Shown: positions 37,695 to 48,710 of the stretch, in pieces
How the letters are laid out: each line of letters opens with the position of its first letter
How positions within the stretch are numbered: position 1 is the stretch's first letter
From: Taenia hydatigena
Taxonomy: Eukaryota; Platyhelminthes; Cestoda; Cyclophyllidea; Taeniidae
Length of the DNA: 64,000 nucleotides
Assembly (NCBI GenBank): GCA_036345935.2
Contig: JADWOT020000010.1
Coordinates: forward strand, 4,486,587-4,550,586
Direction of reading: 5' to 3'
Notes under the pieces: generated by a model
Database searches by the model: none
The model's input: the letters and a program-made list of their open reading frames with translations, nothing else
Told to the model about the DNA's origin: nothing
Program-made: the position numbers and the translations under genes

Positions 37695-38659
37695 TTATGA
37701 GGCTTTATCAGCATCTGTAGATTCTACAACATCTTGGCGTAAGTAAGCGTATATGTCCACCTTGAGAGGTCTTCGAAGGAGCTCGGAGTCGCACACTTCT
37801 ATGGAGTTCAGGTACGTCTCAATACTTGATTTTACGTCAAGGGATTCCGGAAGATCGATATAGTGGACACGTTTTCCTGATATGTTGATTTCCTGCCAGT
37901 GCATAATAACGTTACTTATTTGATTAAAGTATAGGCAGAACATCTCGAGTAGAGCAAGACAAAGTACGTTGAAGACTCTGACGAAGTATGCGGATACTGC
38001 CTTAAATAGGCGGAACGAAGTGTCATCAAATGTTAGCTTGGGAACACCAAAAAACTTCGCTGAACTAACTAGGATGGTGAATTAATAAGAAGCGACCTTG
38101 GCCTTCGAACTGGTTTCATATGCAAACCTAATAAAGACATAATTTGCAACTTATAAACAGATACACGGCAATGGAAAACAGTGTTAGCATGAAGTGTAGC
38201 AATGTACATTCAGCAACATGCTGAGAATTTCTTATTCCTATGCTCAGCAGGAATGAATGTTATAAATCTTGGAGAAGAGGGCAGGCTACCCTGCCGGAGG
38301 TGGCAAATTTGATAAAGACTCTAGGGGAGAGTCAGAGAGGGGAGAAAGGAAGGAAACCGACTCACTTCGAGGTTAACCTGAGAAAGAGCATGCCGATGGG
38401 CAGAAGGTGGGGTGACAGTAACACCGCTTTCGAGATGGAGGTTGAGGAAGCCATCGACGAGGGTGAGACGGCCCGTGATCCGTGTGTCGTCAAGGAGGGT
38501 CACACACACCTGACTCCCCACCAGCGTCGCGGGCAGTACCGCCAACAGACTCGAGGAGATGCGCTTCTCGGCACGCAGAAAGGATTCTGCTTCTCGATCA
38601 CGTACCACCCTGCTGCTGCTATTGCCACTCGAGGCCATCGCACTAAATGCTGCTAGCAA
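37695..38659 (-). CDS. LSM10: U7 snRNA-associated Sm-like protein LSm10
   Basis: Two exons, 38659-38366 and 37892-37695, join in phase 0 across a 473-base intron with donor GAA/GTGAGT and acceptor TGGCAG. The product is 163 codons, or 156 if the second ATG is used. The Sm1 part reads VCVTLLDDTRITGRLTLVDG then FLNLHLESG. The Sm2 part, split by the intron, reads INISGKRVHYIDLPESLD, close in form to the VTGRNVRYVHIPDDV segment typical of animal LSm10. In animals LSm10 pairs with LSm11 in the heptameric ring of the U7 snRNP, which processes replication-dependent histone pre-mRNA 3' ends in the nucleus. The N-terminus of about 40 residues is Ser-rich and longer than usual. The C-terminus ends with an acidic tail. 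A 138-codon plus-strand frame across exon 1 is a shadow. Confidence 0.87.
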
Positions 38660-40567
38660 TAGACAACAGAAAGGTTTCTCAAATCATGGGAGATGACCAC
38701 AGTGGACGCTGCATTGGAAATTCTATGAAAGACCAAAGTGGGGAATGGGGTAGCTTTCGAGCTTCTTCAAGAGTCTAATCTGACCTCAGGGCTAAAGCAC
38801 GAGGGCTGGTTGAGTATGCCAGGCCTCATAAATCCCAAGCCTCTAAGTTTGTATGATTCATAAAAAGCCTTGGAAAGTCTTACCTGATTGGAGGGCACCC
38901 TAAGTAACGCTAGTGACACTATCACAGAAGCATTAAGTACTGATAGGTTTATGAAGGTCACAGGATGGAGACACGCGTAGTTTAACTTGGCGCCAAAGTC
39001 TTCAAAATAATAGCGAAAACTTCTGCGCACGAAGAATGTGGATGAAAATATTCAGTGATAAACAAAACGGGTCAACTCTTACGTCATGTGCGAATGCATA
39101 CGCAAATTCCGCATAAACGACTCATGTTGCTTATGCCATGCTATCTTCCAGGCCTCCAAATTCGATTAGCACGAACACCACGCCTAGAATACTGGGGAGA
39201 TGACATCCATAAACACACCGCGAGTTTGGCCACCACAACCTCAATGGCGGATACGAGCATGAAAAATGCCTGAAAAAGCGGATTTACTAAAATTAGCTTT
39301 GAATGCCTTTACCCCCCCAAATCGTATTCGGAATCCTAAATGCGGCATCCCATCAACCGAAGGTTTAGAACTCTTCAACAGAAGTTAGCCAAGACCATAG
39401 CCGAGCTTAAGCCGTAATTAGACCAAGTGATGAAAATCTGATCCCAAAACTAAGTCTTTTTGATGTGATAAGCTGTTGAGCGATAAATGCAGCCTTCACA
39501 AAACCTTTAACCTGACATCTACAAATAAGTGAGTCCTAGGTTCCCACTGCAACGCGGCCATAAATCAGGGGAAACATAAAGATAGCGGGAAGTTAGGATA
39601 GATTTACCTGGCGCACGAACAGAAGCTCTAATCTGGTAAACATTTCAAAATGAAGGTAATTATAAAAATCGCTTAACTCCAAAAGGACACTGACGCAATA
39701 TTAGCCAGCTTTCTGCGTAGACGTGGTTATCAGGGAGAACAAATTGTCGAACAGAAAACACCGATTGAATGAATAATAATAGCTAAAAAAGGTAGCACAA
39801 ACAAGCCCAACCCTCGACTCGGAGCACCCGTGTAGCTCAGAGGATAGAAAATGAGATGCAAGCACTGCATAAAAAGAAGAGAATTCAGGATCCGGAGATG
39901 TGTAATGAAACGGTACGAGTAAATCGACGATAAAATAGGAATTACCGAGTCATTGGAAGCAGTCTCAACATGTGGTAACTTAAACATCTCCCTCCGGTGA
40001 AATGTAGTTCCTTCCCTGATAGCGGCAAAACTGTGCGCATATCATTTGAAAAAAAACCAACTAACTACATTAAGGCAAGACTAGGTAAAAGATGTCGAGG
40101 ACCTTACTCTAACCCGCAAACATTGGTACAAATTTAGAATTAGAGCCCTCATATATATGTGGTTCGGAATTAATTATTTTTAAATTGCTTCATCTTGCAG
40201 AAATGATAGTCGATCCTCCGCAAGTCAATGGTTTTCTACAATCGTTTGTCAATTATTAACTAACTTTTACAATTGGAACTATCGAAAACTTCTGCATAAT
40301 TAAGCAAGTGGGGAAGAGTAGAGGAATAGCACAATAAATATCGAAAGGGAAGGCTAATAAAAATACTTAATGCCTTGACAAACAGAAAAGCCATAGAACA
40401 CACTGTGCATAAGGATACACGAGTACCTTATAAACCACGCAATGTAGAAGTATAATTCATCGCATTTATGTAACTATGCAAAAAGGAAGGGAGAGAAGAG
40501 TGAAACGCACGATGAGATCAAAAAGGACGACACCCAGGGAACCGGAGAGCCAAGAGAGGGCACGGAT
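38660..40567. other. Upstream of LSM10, no gene supported
   Basis: This should contain the LSM10 promoter. Short open frames occur on both strands. A hydrophobic 85-codon minus frame at 39987-39730 lacks recognisable features. A tRNA A-box-like TAGCTCAGAGG at 39833 has no matching B box. Confidence 0.45.
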
Positions 40568-40667
40568 NNNNNNNNNNNNNNNNNNNNNNNNNNNNNNNNN
40601 NNNNNNNNNNNNNNNNNNNNNNNNNNNNNNNNNNNNNNNNNNNNNNNNNNNNNNNNNNNNNNNNNNN
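40568..40667. other. Assembly gap of 100 N
   Basis: Exactly 100 N bases, the usual placeholder for a gap of unknown length. Sequence on its two sides was therefore joined by scaffolding, not read through. Confidence 0.99.
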
Positions 40668-40936
40668 TGCTTTGGGATCTGGTAATAAAAGGGGCTTCCA
40701 TTTTCATCAGAGTCAGTGGTCAGCTGCATAATTCCAGCTTTAGATTCTGCTACTGATTATAAAGTCTATGGGTGCAAGTTGAACTTGGCTGATACGTTTT
40801 ATTAAGCTGGTTAAATTGAGAGCACGCAAGTGCAGGCAAGGAATGCTTTGCCTACGGTCGTTGATGTCTGCATAAAAACTAAGAATGAGTGGGTGGTGTT
40901 GCGTATCATTGCGATTAACGATAAAGCACTAACGGA

Positions 40937-41030
40937 ATCGGTGCTATCCGTTAGAACGACATTCTACAAAGTAGCAGATTCGGCAGCGCTAGCAAACCAA
41001 GGGCGACGCTGTTTCACTTTTGCTCTTGTT
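40937..41030 (+). repeat. Degenerate relative of the 41185-41387 exon (inverted)
   Basis: The frame reads AINDKALTESVLSVRTTFYK then VADSAALANQG. It aligns with LNDSIPVRQLTLRTALQCFK then VVDAGSLANLNG on the opposite strand at 42143-42047, and more weakly with the exon at 41185-41387. A plus frame of 81 codons (40830-41075) covers it. It may be an exon or a decayed copy. Confidence 0.4.
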
Positions 41031-41184
41031 CAAGACATTGATGTGATTATGTGTGATTTTCTTGGTCCAAACTAGCTGAGCTGATTTGATTGGCATGACA
41101 CAACTAACCATCACTCCCTTTAGACTGAGAAAATGTGATGCCATGCTGCAGAGTGCTTAGGAGAAATTACGCCACAGACTTTAC

Positions 41185-41387
41185 CTCGAGTATGATATTT
41201 TGATTCATTAGCCGCTTTAGCGTGTGCATAGACAGGGTTATGAGCCAGATGTTGTCTAAGGTTTTCAAAGTAAAATAGTCGCAGACGCTGCTGTCATCCT
41301 CTAAGCAGTATACGCCAATTTTACAGCCCACGTTAGCCATAAAACTGCTGCGGTTTATCTTCCCTTCGTCCTCTATCCTCCATGGGC
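41185..41387 (-). CDS. Internal exon of an unrecognised gene
   Basis: The segment is bounded by an acceptor (TTCGGTTTCAG) and a donor (CTCGAG/GTAAAG). It encodes 67 residues plus a split codon, entering in phase 1 and leaving in phase 0. It begins GPWRIEDEGKINRSSFMANV and ends TLKRLMNQNIILE, with a hydrophobic centre (IWLITLSMHTL). The following exon would lie toward the gap and may be lost in it. Two shorter stretches nearby look like decayed relatives. I do not recognise the protein family. Confidence 0.4.
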
Positions 41388-42046
41388 CTGAAACCGAATG
41401 AAGAGTAGTTTGTGTAACAGATATGTTCAAATCGTACCCACCAATGCCAAATGGACGTTCATGGTGTGAGTGACTGAAGTGACATGGTAGGGAAATGATG
41501 GTTGGCCGAGGAATAAAGCCTCACGTATTCATCCAACACTAAAAGATGGACCGCAAAACGGATTGCAAAGTGTCAGATAAAGTGATAGGTGCAAATTTTA
41601 GAGGAAGTGAGTGCCCTCATTAATATCCAGACAGTGAATGAGCCTCACGACACAATGAAATGTAGATTCTTTAAAAAAAACACAAGAGTATGCGTTTATT
41701 TGGTCCAGTAATTTTTACGAAAATGAAGTTCCTCAGTTCGCATCGTTAATCAAAAGTTGCTGGGAGCTAGTAAAGGCAATCGGATCATTAAGCTAGCTAT
41801 CTTAGCAAGGCTTCCTAAGAAATTTATCCAGTCCCGATAAGCTTGACGCTAGCTTACAACATTGCACAGTTACAAAGTCAAGAATGTTGCTCATATTTAT
41901 GGCTTACGCAATTTATTCTGAATGTAACTTATTAATGCTATTTGACACATGAACAGAAGTGTTCCAAAGACTGTCACACAAAAACACAAGAAGTATAAAT
42001 GCATAATGTAGAGAAACCCTATAATAGCTGAACGCAATACTACTAA

Positions 42047-42143
42047 AGGAAAAAAATTAACTCCGTTTAAATTTGCTAATGAACCCGCATCGACAACTTT
42101 GAAACACTGAAGGGCAGTTCTTAGCGTAAGCTGGCGCACAGGT
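42047..42143 (-). repeat. Degenerate relative of the 41185-41387 exon
   Basis: On the minus strand it reads LNDSIPVRQLTLRTALQCFK then VVDAGSLANLNG. This parallels the plus-strand stretch at 40937-41030 and, weakly, the DDSSVCDYFTLKTLDN part of the exon at 41185-41387. There is no splice donor at the matching position. It lies inside a 157-codon open frame whose other end is the shadow of the His/Cys-rich exon. Confidence 0.4.
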
Positions 42144-42291
42144 ATCGAATCATTTAAGCACCTGAAGCAATAAAGGGAAATAATAGCATTGTTTGCGTGT
42201 CCAAAGCGAGAGGAAAGTAGAGAAGGGCATGCACACAGTCGACTACCGCCTTCACCTCCAAGACATATGGCGACTTCTTCACAAGCCCCAG

Positions 42292-42622
42292 TGTAAGCAT
42301 AATTTTGGTGGTGGTCGCTGCTCACCACCATTGCTGCGACCATCCCCACGGTTGCGCACACGGCGACCACAATTTCGGCTTCTGCTCACACGACCACTCA
42401 CACGGCCACCAACAGTGCGGCTTCTGCACAGACCACAATACCCACTTCTGTTCACATTCCGATCCCTTCACAACCTCTTCCCACGGTGCCCACTTTCACG
42501 GATACAAGCACGGCCAACTTCCCCACACCATTTCTCCGGCTCCGCTCTCTTCGAAACTGACTTGCGTGCTGAGGTGTGCCTGCTTATATACCAGTCGTCT
42601 TGTCACTGATTGTCCCGCGTGA
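42292..42622 (+). CDS. His/Cys-rich exon, probably secreted protein
   Basis: After a good acceptor (CTTCTTCACAAGCCCCAG) the frame runs about 110 codons to TGA. It starts with a hydrophobic run, VSIILVVVAA, that looks like the end of a signal peptide. A stretch packed with His and Cys follows: HHHCCDHPHGCAHGDHN, FCSHDHSHGHQQCGFCTDHN, HFCSHSDPF and SHGAHFHGYKHG. Codons end mostly in C, as in the rost exons, which supports real coding. Such composition suggests binding of zinc, copper or another metal, but that is inference. The 5' exon with the start codon is not identified. The 3' end may also be spliced at GAG/GTGTGC. The family is unknown to me. Confidence 0.55.
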
Positions 42623-43121
42623 CCCTTGAGCTCATTGTACTTTCAGCTCTGCACTCGTGCTCGCCGATCTTCAACGGTGTTCTCGTGACATTTACTCCTT
42701 CATGTGGTGTGTTAGGTGATGTCTAGCCTATGAATGCATGTGGCTGGCGCAGCATAATAATTTTCCATTCCAGTGCCAAAGTTATTAAGAAGCAAACAAG
42801 CATTTTCGTAAAAACAGTGGCTGCCTTAGTAGAGAACAAGCTGGCATCGATCCGTAAGAAACTACTAACTCCGGTTTATCTGTGGTGCTCATTTTGTCAC
42901 TATTTTATGGTTTGGACTCACGCAAAGACGCATGATGCCATTAATACTTATGTAGCATCCTCTGTTGCGCACATAAGTCTGTTCCAAATGACATAACACC
43001 CATTAGCACAAAATTCGTCTGAGTTTGTGACTTGCAATATCATGGCTCTACCGTCAATATTTCAGTTTATTTGTGAGGCAAACATACTTACTATGCAAAG
43101 TTTTTGGTTGCTGTAAGAGAA
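42623..43121. other. No gene supported
   Basis: A plus frame of 88 codons (42730-42996) lacks features. Otherwise nothing was seen. Confidence 0.4.
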
Positions 43122-43292
43122 TTAATTAGTAAAGTGCTGATCGAGCCACTGAATGCGATGCGGATGGTGGCGATGACTGAGCAATGCGCTTTGCGATGCC
43201 CTCGTCTCCAAGTTCTCTAGTCTATCAACCAGATCAAGCATCAGAATTTTCTCAGTGCTCCCGGTTCGGATGCTGCCAACGTGAGCATTCTT
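43122..43292 (-). CDS. Terminal exon of an unrecognised gene
   Basis: After the acceptor CTCAGTGCAG the minus strand encodes 56 residues to TAA, entering in phase 0. It begins KNAHVGSIRTGSTEKILMLD, passes through an amphipathic LVDRLENLETRASQS segment that could be a short coiled coil, and ends HHPHRIQWLDQHFTN. The amphipathic composition argues for coding. I found no preceding exon with certainty and do not recognise the protein. Confidence 0.35.
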   Translation of the reverse strand, partial: KNAHVGSIRTGSTEKILMLDLVDRLENLETRASQSALLSHRHHPHRIQWLDQHFTN

Positions 43293-43854
43293 CTGCACTG
43301 AGCACTTGTGGGTTCCTTTCTTTCTTGCTTTTAAAATGTTATCCACGTTATAAGCGGGTTTCCATGCTCTTTGCTTGTCTTTGCTTACTATTGATACATA
43401 ATGCCGTTCAATTTCACTGTAGTGGATCACTAAGGCAACCCCTCTACCAGGCATAATGCAGTAAATGAATCGGCAGAAGATATCGGATTCAATTACATAA
43501 GGTGGCATATATCGCATTCAGCGTCACAATCGATATCACATGTTCTATGCAATAAAAGAAGAAAAAAGTTTTGTATTTTTTGTGCGATTTCTCTAACATA
43601 TTTTAAATACCTGCAAGATGCTTACCAATCTCGCGCAAGGAATACGGAAATCATGCAATTGAATCTCTGCGGTTTCTTCTACGCATTTCACAGCCATGAT
43701 TTGGCATACTTAGCAACTGCTAGAGACTGAAACCACTAGCAATCTTACTGAAGATGCCTGCAAAATGGATGCATTTGCCTCATTGCATGTACGCAGAAAT
43801 TAGGAGATTAGGTAAGGCCAATCTCATTATCTCTCTGATCGGCACGGGGCCTAG
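43293..43854. other. No gene supported
   Basis: Only continuations of neighbouring open frames; nothing recognised. Confidence 0.4.
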
Positions 43855-44112
43855 TGTCGTTGCTGAGTCTGAAAGAAGCCATTATGGAGGCGGATGAAGC
43901 CACGTTTTTGCGGCACGGCTTAACCTTCTCCCATGATTGCATCATCCACTTTGCCAGTAATGACGCCTTCTACGGCTTCGGCCTCCTGCCCAGCCATCCT
44001 GTCACCCACCCACCCCAACTTCTTCCTCATTGGCGCACAGTTTGCACTGACACTTAACGAGATTGCCAGCTGTATCCACGATCTCAACTCTGCCGGGCTA
44101 AGCCAGGTCTAA
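43855..44112 (+). CDS. Coding-like exon with a one-base frame break
   Basis: After GGGGCCTAG the frame reads SLLSLKEAIMEADEATFLRH, then GLTFSHDCIIHFASNDAFYG, then FGLLPSHPV, with mostly C-ending codons. Just past a run of repeated CCCA/CCCC near 44010-44025 the coding quality moves to another frame. That frame reads NFFLIGAQFALTLNEIASCI then HDLNSAGLSQ, and meets either a donor (CAG/GTCTAA) at 44106 or a stop at 44112. One missing base in the C-rich run would explain this, as a sequencing error or a disabling mutation. The exon ends about 85 bases before block copy 2 begins. Protein unknown. Confidence 0.4.
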
Positions 44113-44197
44113 CATCAGATCTTGCTTGCATCATATCAGCCTACAGCTCAATATAATTCCAAAGATCTCTATAACTCTCATAACAGACCTGTGTCAT

Positions 44198-47100
44198 GAT
44201 TTTGTCAGAGCAGCTTGTAAAATTTGTTGATTTGACGTTCTACTGATGATTTATTTGGCTAAATGCATTGTGAAACCCAAGCAATGCATTTAAATTGATG
44301 GATTGATGCATTATGAAAATTGGGTTGCTAGCAGAGTATGAGACCGGTGGTATAGCTTTGTTTAGGCATTTGTTTGAAAAGTTGTGGTGTGGATCGGTTG
44401 TGTAAATAATGGCTTAATAGGGTGTGTGCGCAGCCAAAATTTGGAGGCCTGTGTGGAAAAATGCAAAGCGTACATGCAAGTGTGCAGCTGATGTTTGGCG
44501 TACACATTTGTGAAAATTCGTTGCGCAACATAAAAGTCAGTGGAGGGCCATGGTGGGACTTTTTAAAAGGTTCTGCGCTGAGGTAGCATCAAACCATCAA
44601 GCGTAAGCTTAAGGTTGCCCTTAAATGGCTGGCAAAAGGAGTGAGCCTTAGTGATCGACTACAAAAAAATGGTTGAATATCTGGAAGAACCGATAAGCAC
44701 GAAGAGCGAATGAATTAAATAAATGGACACAATGCAAGTGTTGATGATCTTAGCTGGCTCACAAGTTAAGATCAAAGTCTTATGAACAAGTTGCTAAAGA
44801 TTATGGATGAGGATGGTCACGTGACAGATGCTACGGTCCTATGGTATGTAGACGGTACTAAAAGGTAGAAAAGCAGCTTTGGTAGCTTTGGGCCACAGCC
44901 TAACAAATGCCATTAAACTTATAAAAGAATTTAAACAATGTGGTCAGACTGAAAGGGCACAGAAATTTTTGCGCATATTAGCCCTATTCTAATGTTTTAG
45001 CAGGAAAAAATGTTGCGTTTTGAGCAGTTCATTAGCCTTAAAATGGTGATGGAATGTGTGCGCAATAAAAGGGGAGGAGAGAGCAGAAGTGAGCAAGATC
45101 GCCTTTTTCAGTACCACGTATTAGGTCCTTATCCGTCAGTAGTTCTTTAGTAATGTTAAGCTTGAACCTCTCTCCCAAGTCCCCAAATAGGATAAATAAC
45201 CACGAATTTTACCGATTTGGGAAAAGCAGAAATAATTGCTGCAATTTTGACGTTCTTAAAGAATCCAACTGGCGGGAATAAAAACGCGCTATTTTCGTTA
45301 TACTTTTAGGGTTTTAAAACTTATATGTGGACTAGATGTGTCTGGAGGGTGCTTTCCTTGGCTAATTTGCATCTCAAGCCTTTTATCTCACACCAATGAT
45401 GGACAAAGAAAGTTGAGTAAAATAATATATCTTACTTACTTACCTCTGAAATGGCTACTTGTCAATGACCCGCTGGTGCACCGTGCCTCCAACACCTGTA
45501 TCGCATGTATGCGACATCCTAGCATCTTACATTTGTCGGACAATACGCACCTAACCATCAACACAACCGACTAAGAACAAACACCAGCAGGGTTGGCTTT
45601 AAGTAGTGAATCTTTACTATCCTTCTAAATACTTGAAGCTACGACTTCGCCCTCCTAAATGCAGCCACTGAACCATTTTGACTGCGGAAGTGGTGATCAA
45701 TTTCTCTTCCAAGAAGAACACATAACAATAGCCAACTATTCTAAAATTGATCTCGTGAATCACATCAAAGCCACAATCTCTCATCGATGTCTTGCAGTCA
45801 ACGACTCCACGACAATTCACCACTGTTCCTTATGAGACCGAAAATTAAGCCTATATTGCATGAAAGCAAAGACCAAGTACCATACATGTGTCGACATCGG
45901 AATTATTCCAGCTGGTGGCAATTCAAAAACTACTAATCTATCTGCAAACCCTAAAACTATAAGGTTTAAATCCTGAGCTAAATGCTCAAAAATTGTTCCA
46001 TCTAAAATAGATCAGAATGCTTTTAATTCTACATTTTTAATCTGCGTGCACTTGCTTCCATACGTTTTATGCTGATCTCGCCACAAATCACTGGTTAGCG
46101 CATAACAAATAGCCTTGACATATGCCTGGTTGCGTTATTCAAAGGCTGGGCTATGGCTTGGAAGCTGTCTTTACGATTTGTACCAAAGCGTATAGATGCG
46201 TGAGTGCCTGCTATGAAACACTTTAATTTGTTCAATGCATGTATATCTAGAGGTACCAATCAGCGTGGGATTGTCACTGACAATTCCTGGGCTTGTTGTG
46301 TTTATGGCTTCTGTAATGTCTATTATCATATGCTTTAATCATACTATCCGGCTTAATCAAATGCCAATACCAGCTGTCTGTTTAGCCTGACTCCAGTGGT
46401 TTTAAATTAGGACGAGAGGTTAGGGACAGAACTTATCATATCCTTTACTGGTTTTCATTGCTTGAAATAATGAATCTTGCCACTTAAGGGTAGTTAAACC
46501 ATTTTGGATAAATCTGAGTTAACGCATGGGCTACTGTGGCATTTGCCCAGAAAAAACCACACAACAGGCTTTACCATCATTGGTTTATGCAACAAATGCA
46601 TGAAACAAAGGAAAAACCCACTCAAATGTGCTGATAAGCATTAATTTTTCCTGGTGACGACCTTTACTAAAGACCATCATTGCTAAAACCATGCAGGAAT
46701 TATTCCAGAACAATGCAAATTGGTCCATTTAGATCGGCTTGCGCGACATCAAGAAGCACTGTACATGGTGAAATAAGTAATCATGTGGTAAATTTGGCTA
46801 GTCGTAGCAATCAAAGGACGGATATCGCAAATGCATCACACACCTTAGGCGTTTCACATTTCCCTATTATGATAGAGAATCTTCATTAGATTCTTGTAGA
46901 GGAGTCGAGAAACGTGAGGCCTAGTACTTGCTCATGGATAATTGGAGCACACGTCAACGGCTAGGTAAGCAGCATTCAGGTTCCGCTAATTCCATGGCTG
47001 AGTAGACATCATCGCAAACATTGATTCCTGTTAGAAAAAGTGGTTAGCTTATGCATCTACTTTACTTCCACCTAAATTGGGAGACCTTGACCTAGTCACT

Positions 47101-48710
47101 CTCTCGGATCGAGGACGTCAAGAAAGATAACACCTCTTAGCGTAGTTGATGCACTTTCTTCCAATATTTTTCAGATCTACTTAGACAAAACTCACTTGAT
47201 GCAAAATAAGGTAACGTCAATTACGATGCATGCATACATTACCAGCAAAGATTGCAGGAAGTAGGCAGTAAGTAATAGGGAAGCAAATTAGCTAAGCAAG
47301 CAAACTATTAAGTTTTGTACCACTCGTACTTACTCAAGAGCATATTGAAGAAAAATTCGTGTTCTCATATCTGGCATCAGTATTAGAATTGGTGACAGCA
47401 GCGGTGGGGCCAACAAATTTGGAAGCGAGGGCCAGCTATTTGATCAGCAGATCGGTTAATTTTCTTGTGGGTAAGCAGATTATTCCTTTAGACGCAGAGA
47501 ATTCCACAGCGATTTGGCACGTTGGCAGCATCTTAAGATGTTCGTGAAGGGGAGGTGCAAATTAACGGCATATATGAGCCTTAGGCGATCATTCATTGGG
47601 CATCGTTGCCAAAAATGGCTGCCACAGGGAAGACTCGCGTAGGAGGTCAACACTGAGCAGCATGAAGCAGTGAGAAGAGATTAGATAAAGTGGATCTAGA
47701 GGCAAGAAACAGTTCTTTCGTGTGTCATCGCACATAACTGAGAGATAAAATCTTCCACTGATGCGCTTTCGCTCGCGATGCTCTAAGTCAAATTTATCGT
47801 TGAATCGTTGCAGATCTGCTACGCAGGCCTAAATTAGTAGCCCTGCACCATGAAAAGTGCGCTTTATTTTAGGATGCAGATTCTTTGTCAAATCACACGC
47901 TCTACTTGCACAGCCACTTTTCACCTCGCACCTGTGTCAAAGTTTAAGGTGCATTCTGTGGTTTGCCTGCTGCTAAATAAAATTTCTCTAAATACCTCCA
48001 ATAAATGCTACAACACATTCACGTCTGTCATGCACCTCACTACATTCTAAATTTAGATCTGTTAACTGCCACTTTAGCCACAGGCATAGTGCGTAGCGAT
48101 GGATGCACCGCCATTAATAAATGCGGGTGAGTAATCGCATTGTCTAAGCATCTTCTGCTAGGCCACTTCCAGTGTCGCATTAACGAGACGTAGGGATTGA
48201 TGACCGGATTTCTTTGCCTACATCAAAAGTAACGCGTTGTCCTGAACGGTTTTTAAAAAAGCGCTTTCCTCATTTCACTTTTAACTTCCCCTTTTCTATT
48301 TCAAATTACTCGCTGATAAAAATACCACACTTCATCATAAGGACTTTGAGTGAGACGTTCCTCATATTTTCCACAAAGTGGACTTCCTTGGATGCGAAAC
48401 CATGACAGATTTCTTCCCATTTCTATCTGATATCCGTCAACTATGGTGTAGTAGTGCAATATCCGAAGCAAAAACCAGTTTAGTTAGCCAAGCTTTTGCA
48501 AAAGAGACTGACGAAAGCAAAAAGCAGGCTATTTAAATAGAAAGGTTAGCCCTTTCTTATCACATCAAGTTAGACTTGCGATTCTAGCCTATAAATGTCG
48601 TTACTGCTAGCATTTTACTTTACAAAAATTGATACAAAATAAATCCATCTCATGAAATTCGCTGACAGAATTCGCATTATCACGCAATGAAAGATTAAGC
48701 ATTCTTCATT
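44198..48710. other. Intergenic, no gene supported (copy 2)
   Basis: Counterpart of 1-4489 with the 22-base extra segment at 45092-45113. No gene is supported here either. Confidence 0.6.

Noticed and set aside
38240..38656. 138-codon plus-strand open frame
   Set aside because: It is the antisense shadow of LSM10 exon 1.
39833..39843. tRNA-like A box TAGCTCAGAGG
   Set aside because: No B box (GGTTCGA-like) and no cloverleaf pairing follow.
42193..42609. 138-codon plus-strand open frame
   Set aside because: It overlaps the His/Cys-rich exon in another frame; its Arg/Pro-rich content follows from C-ending codons of that exon.
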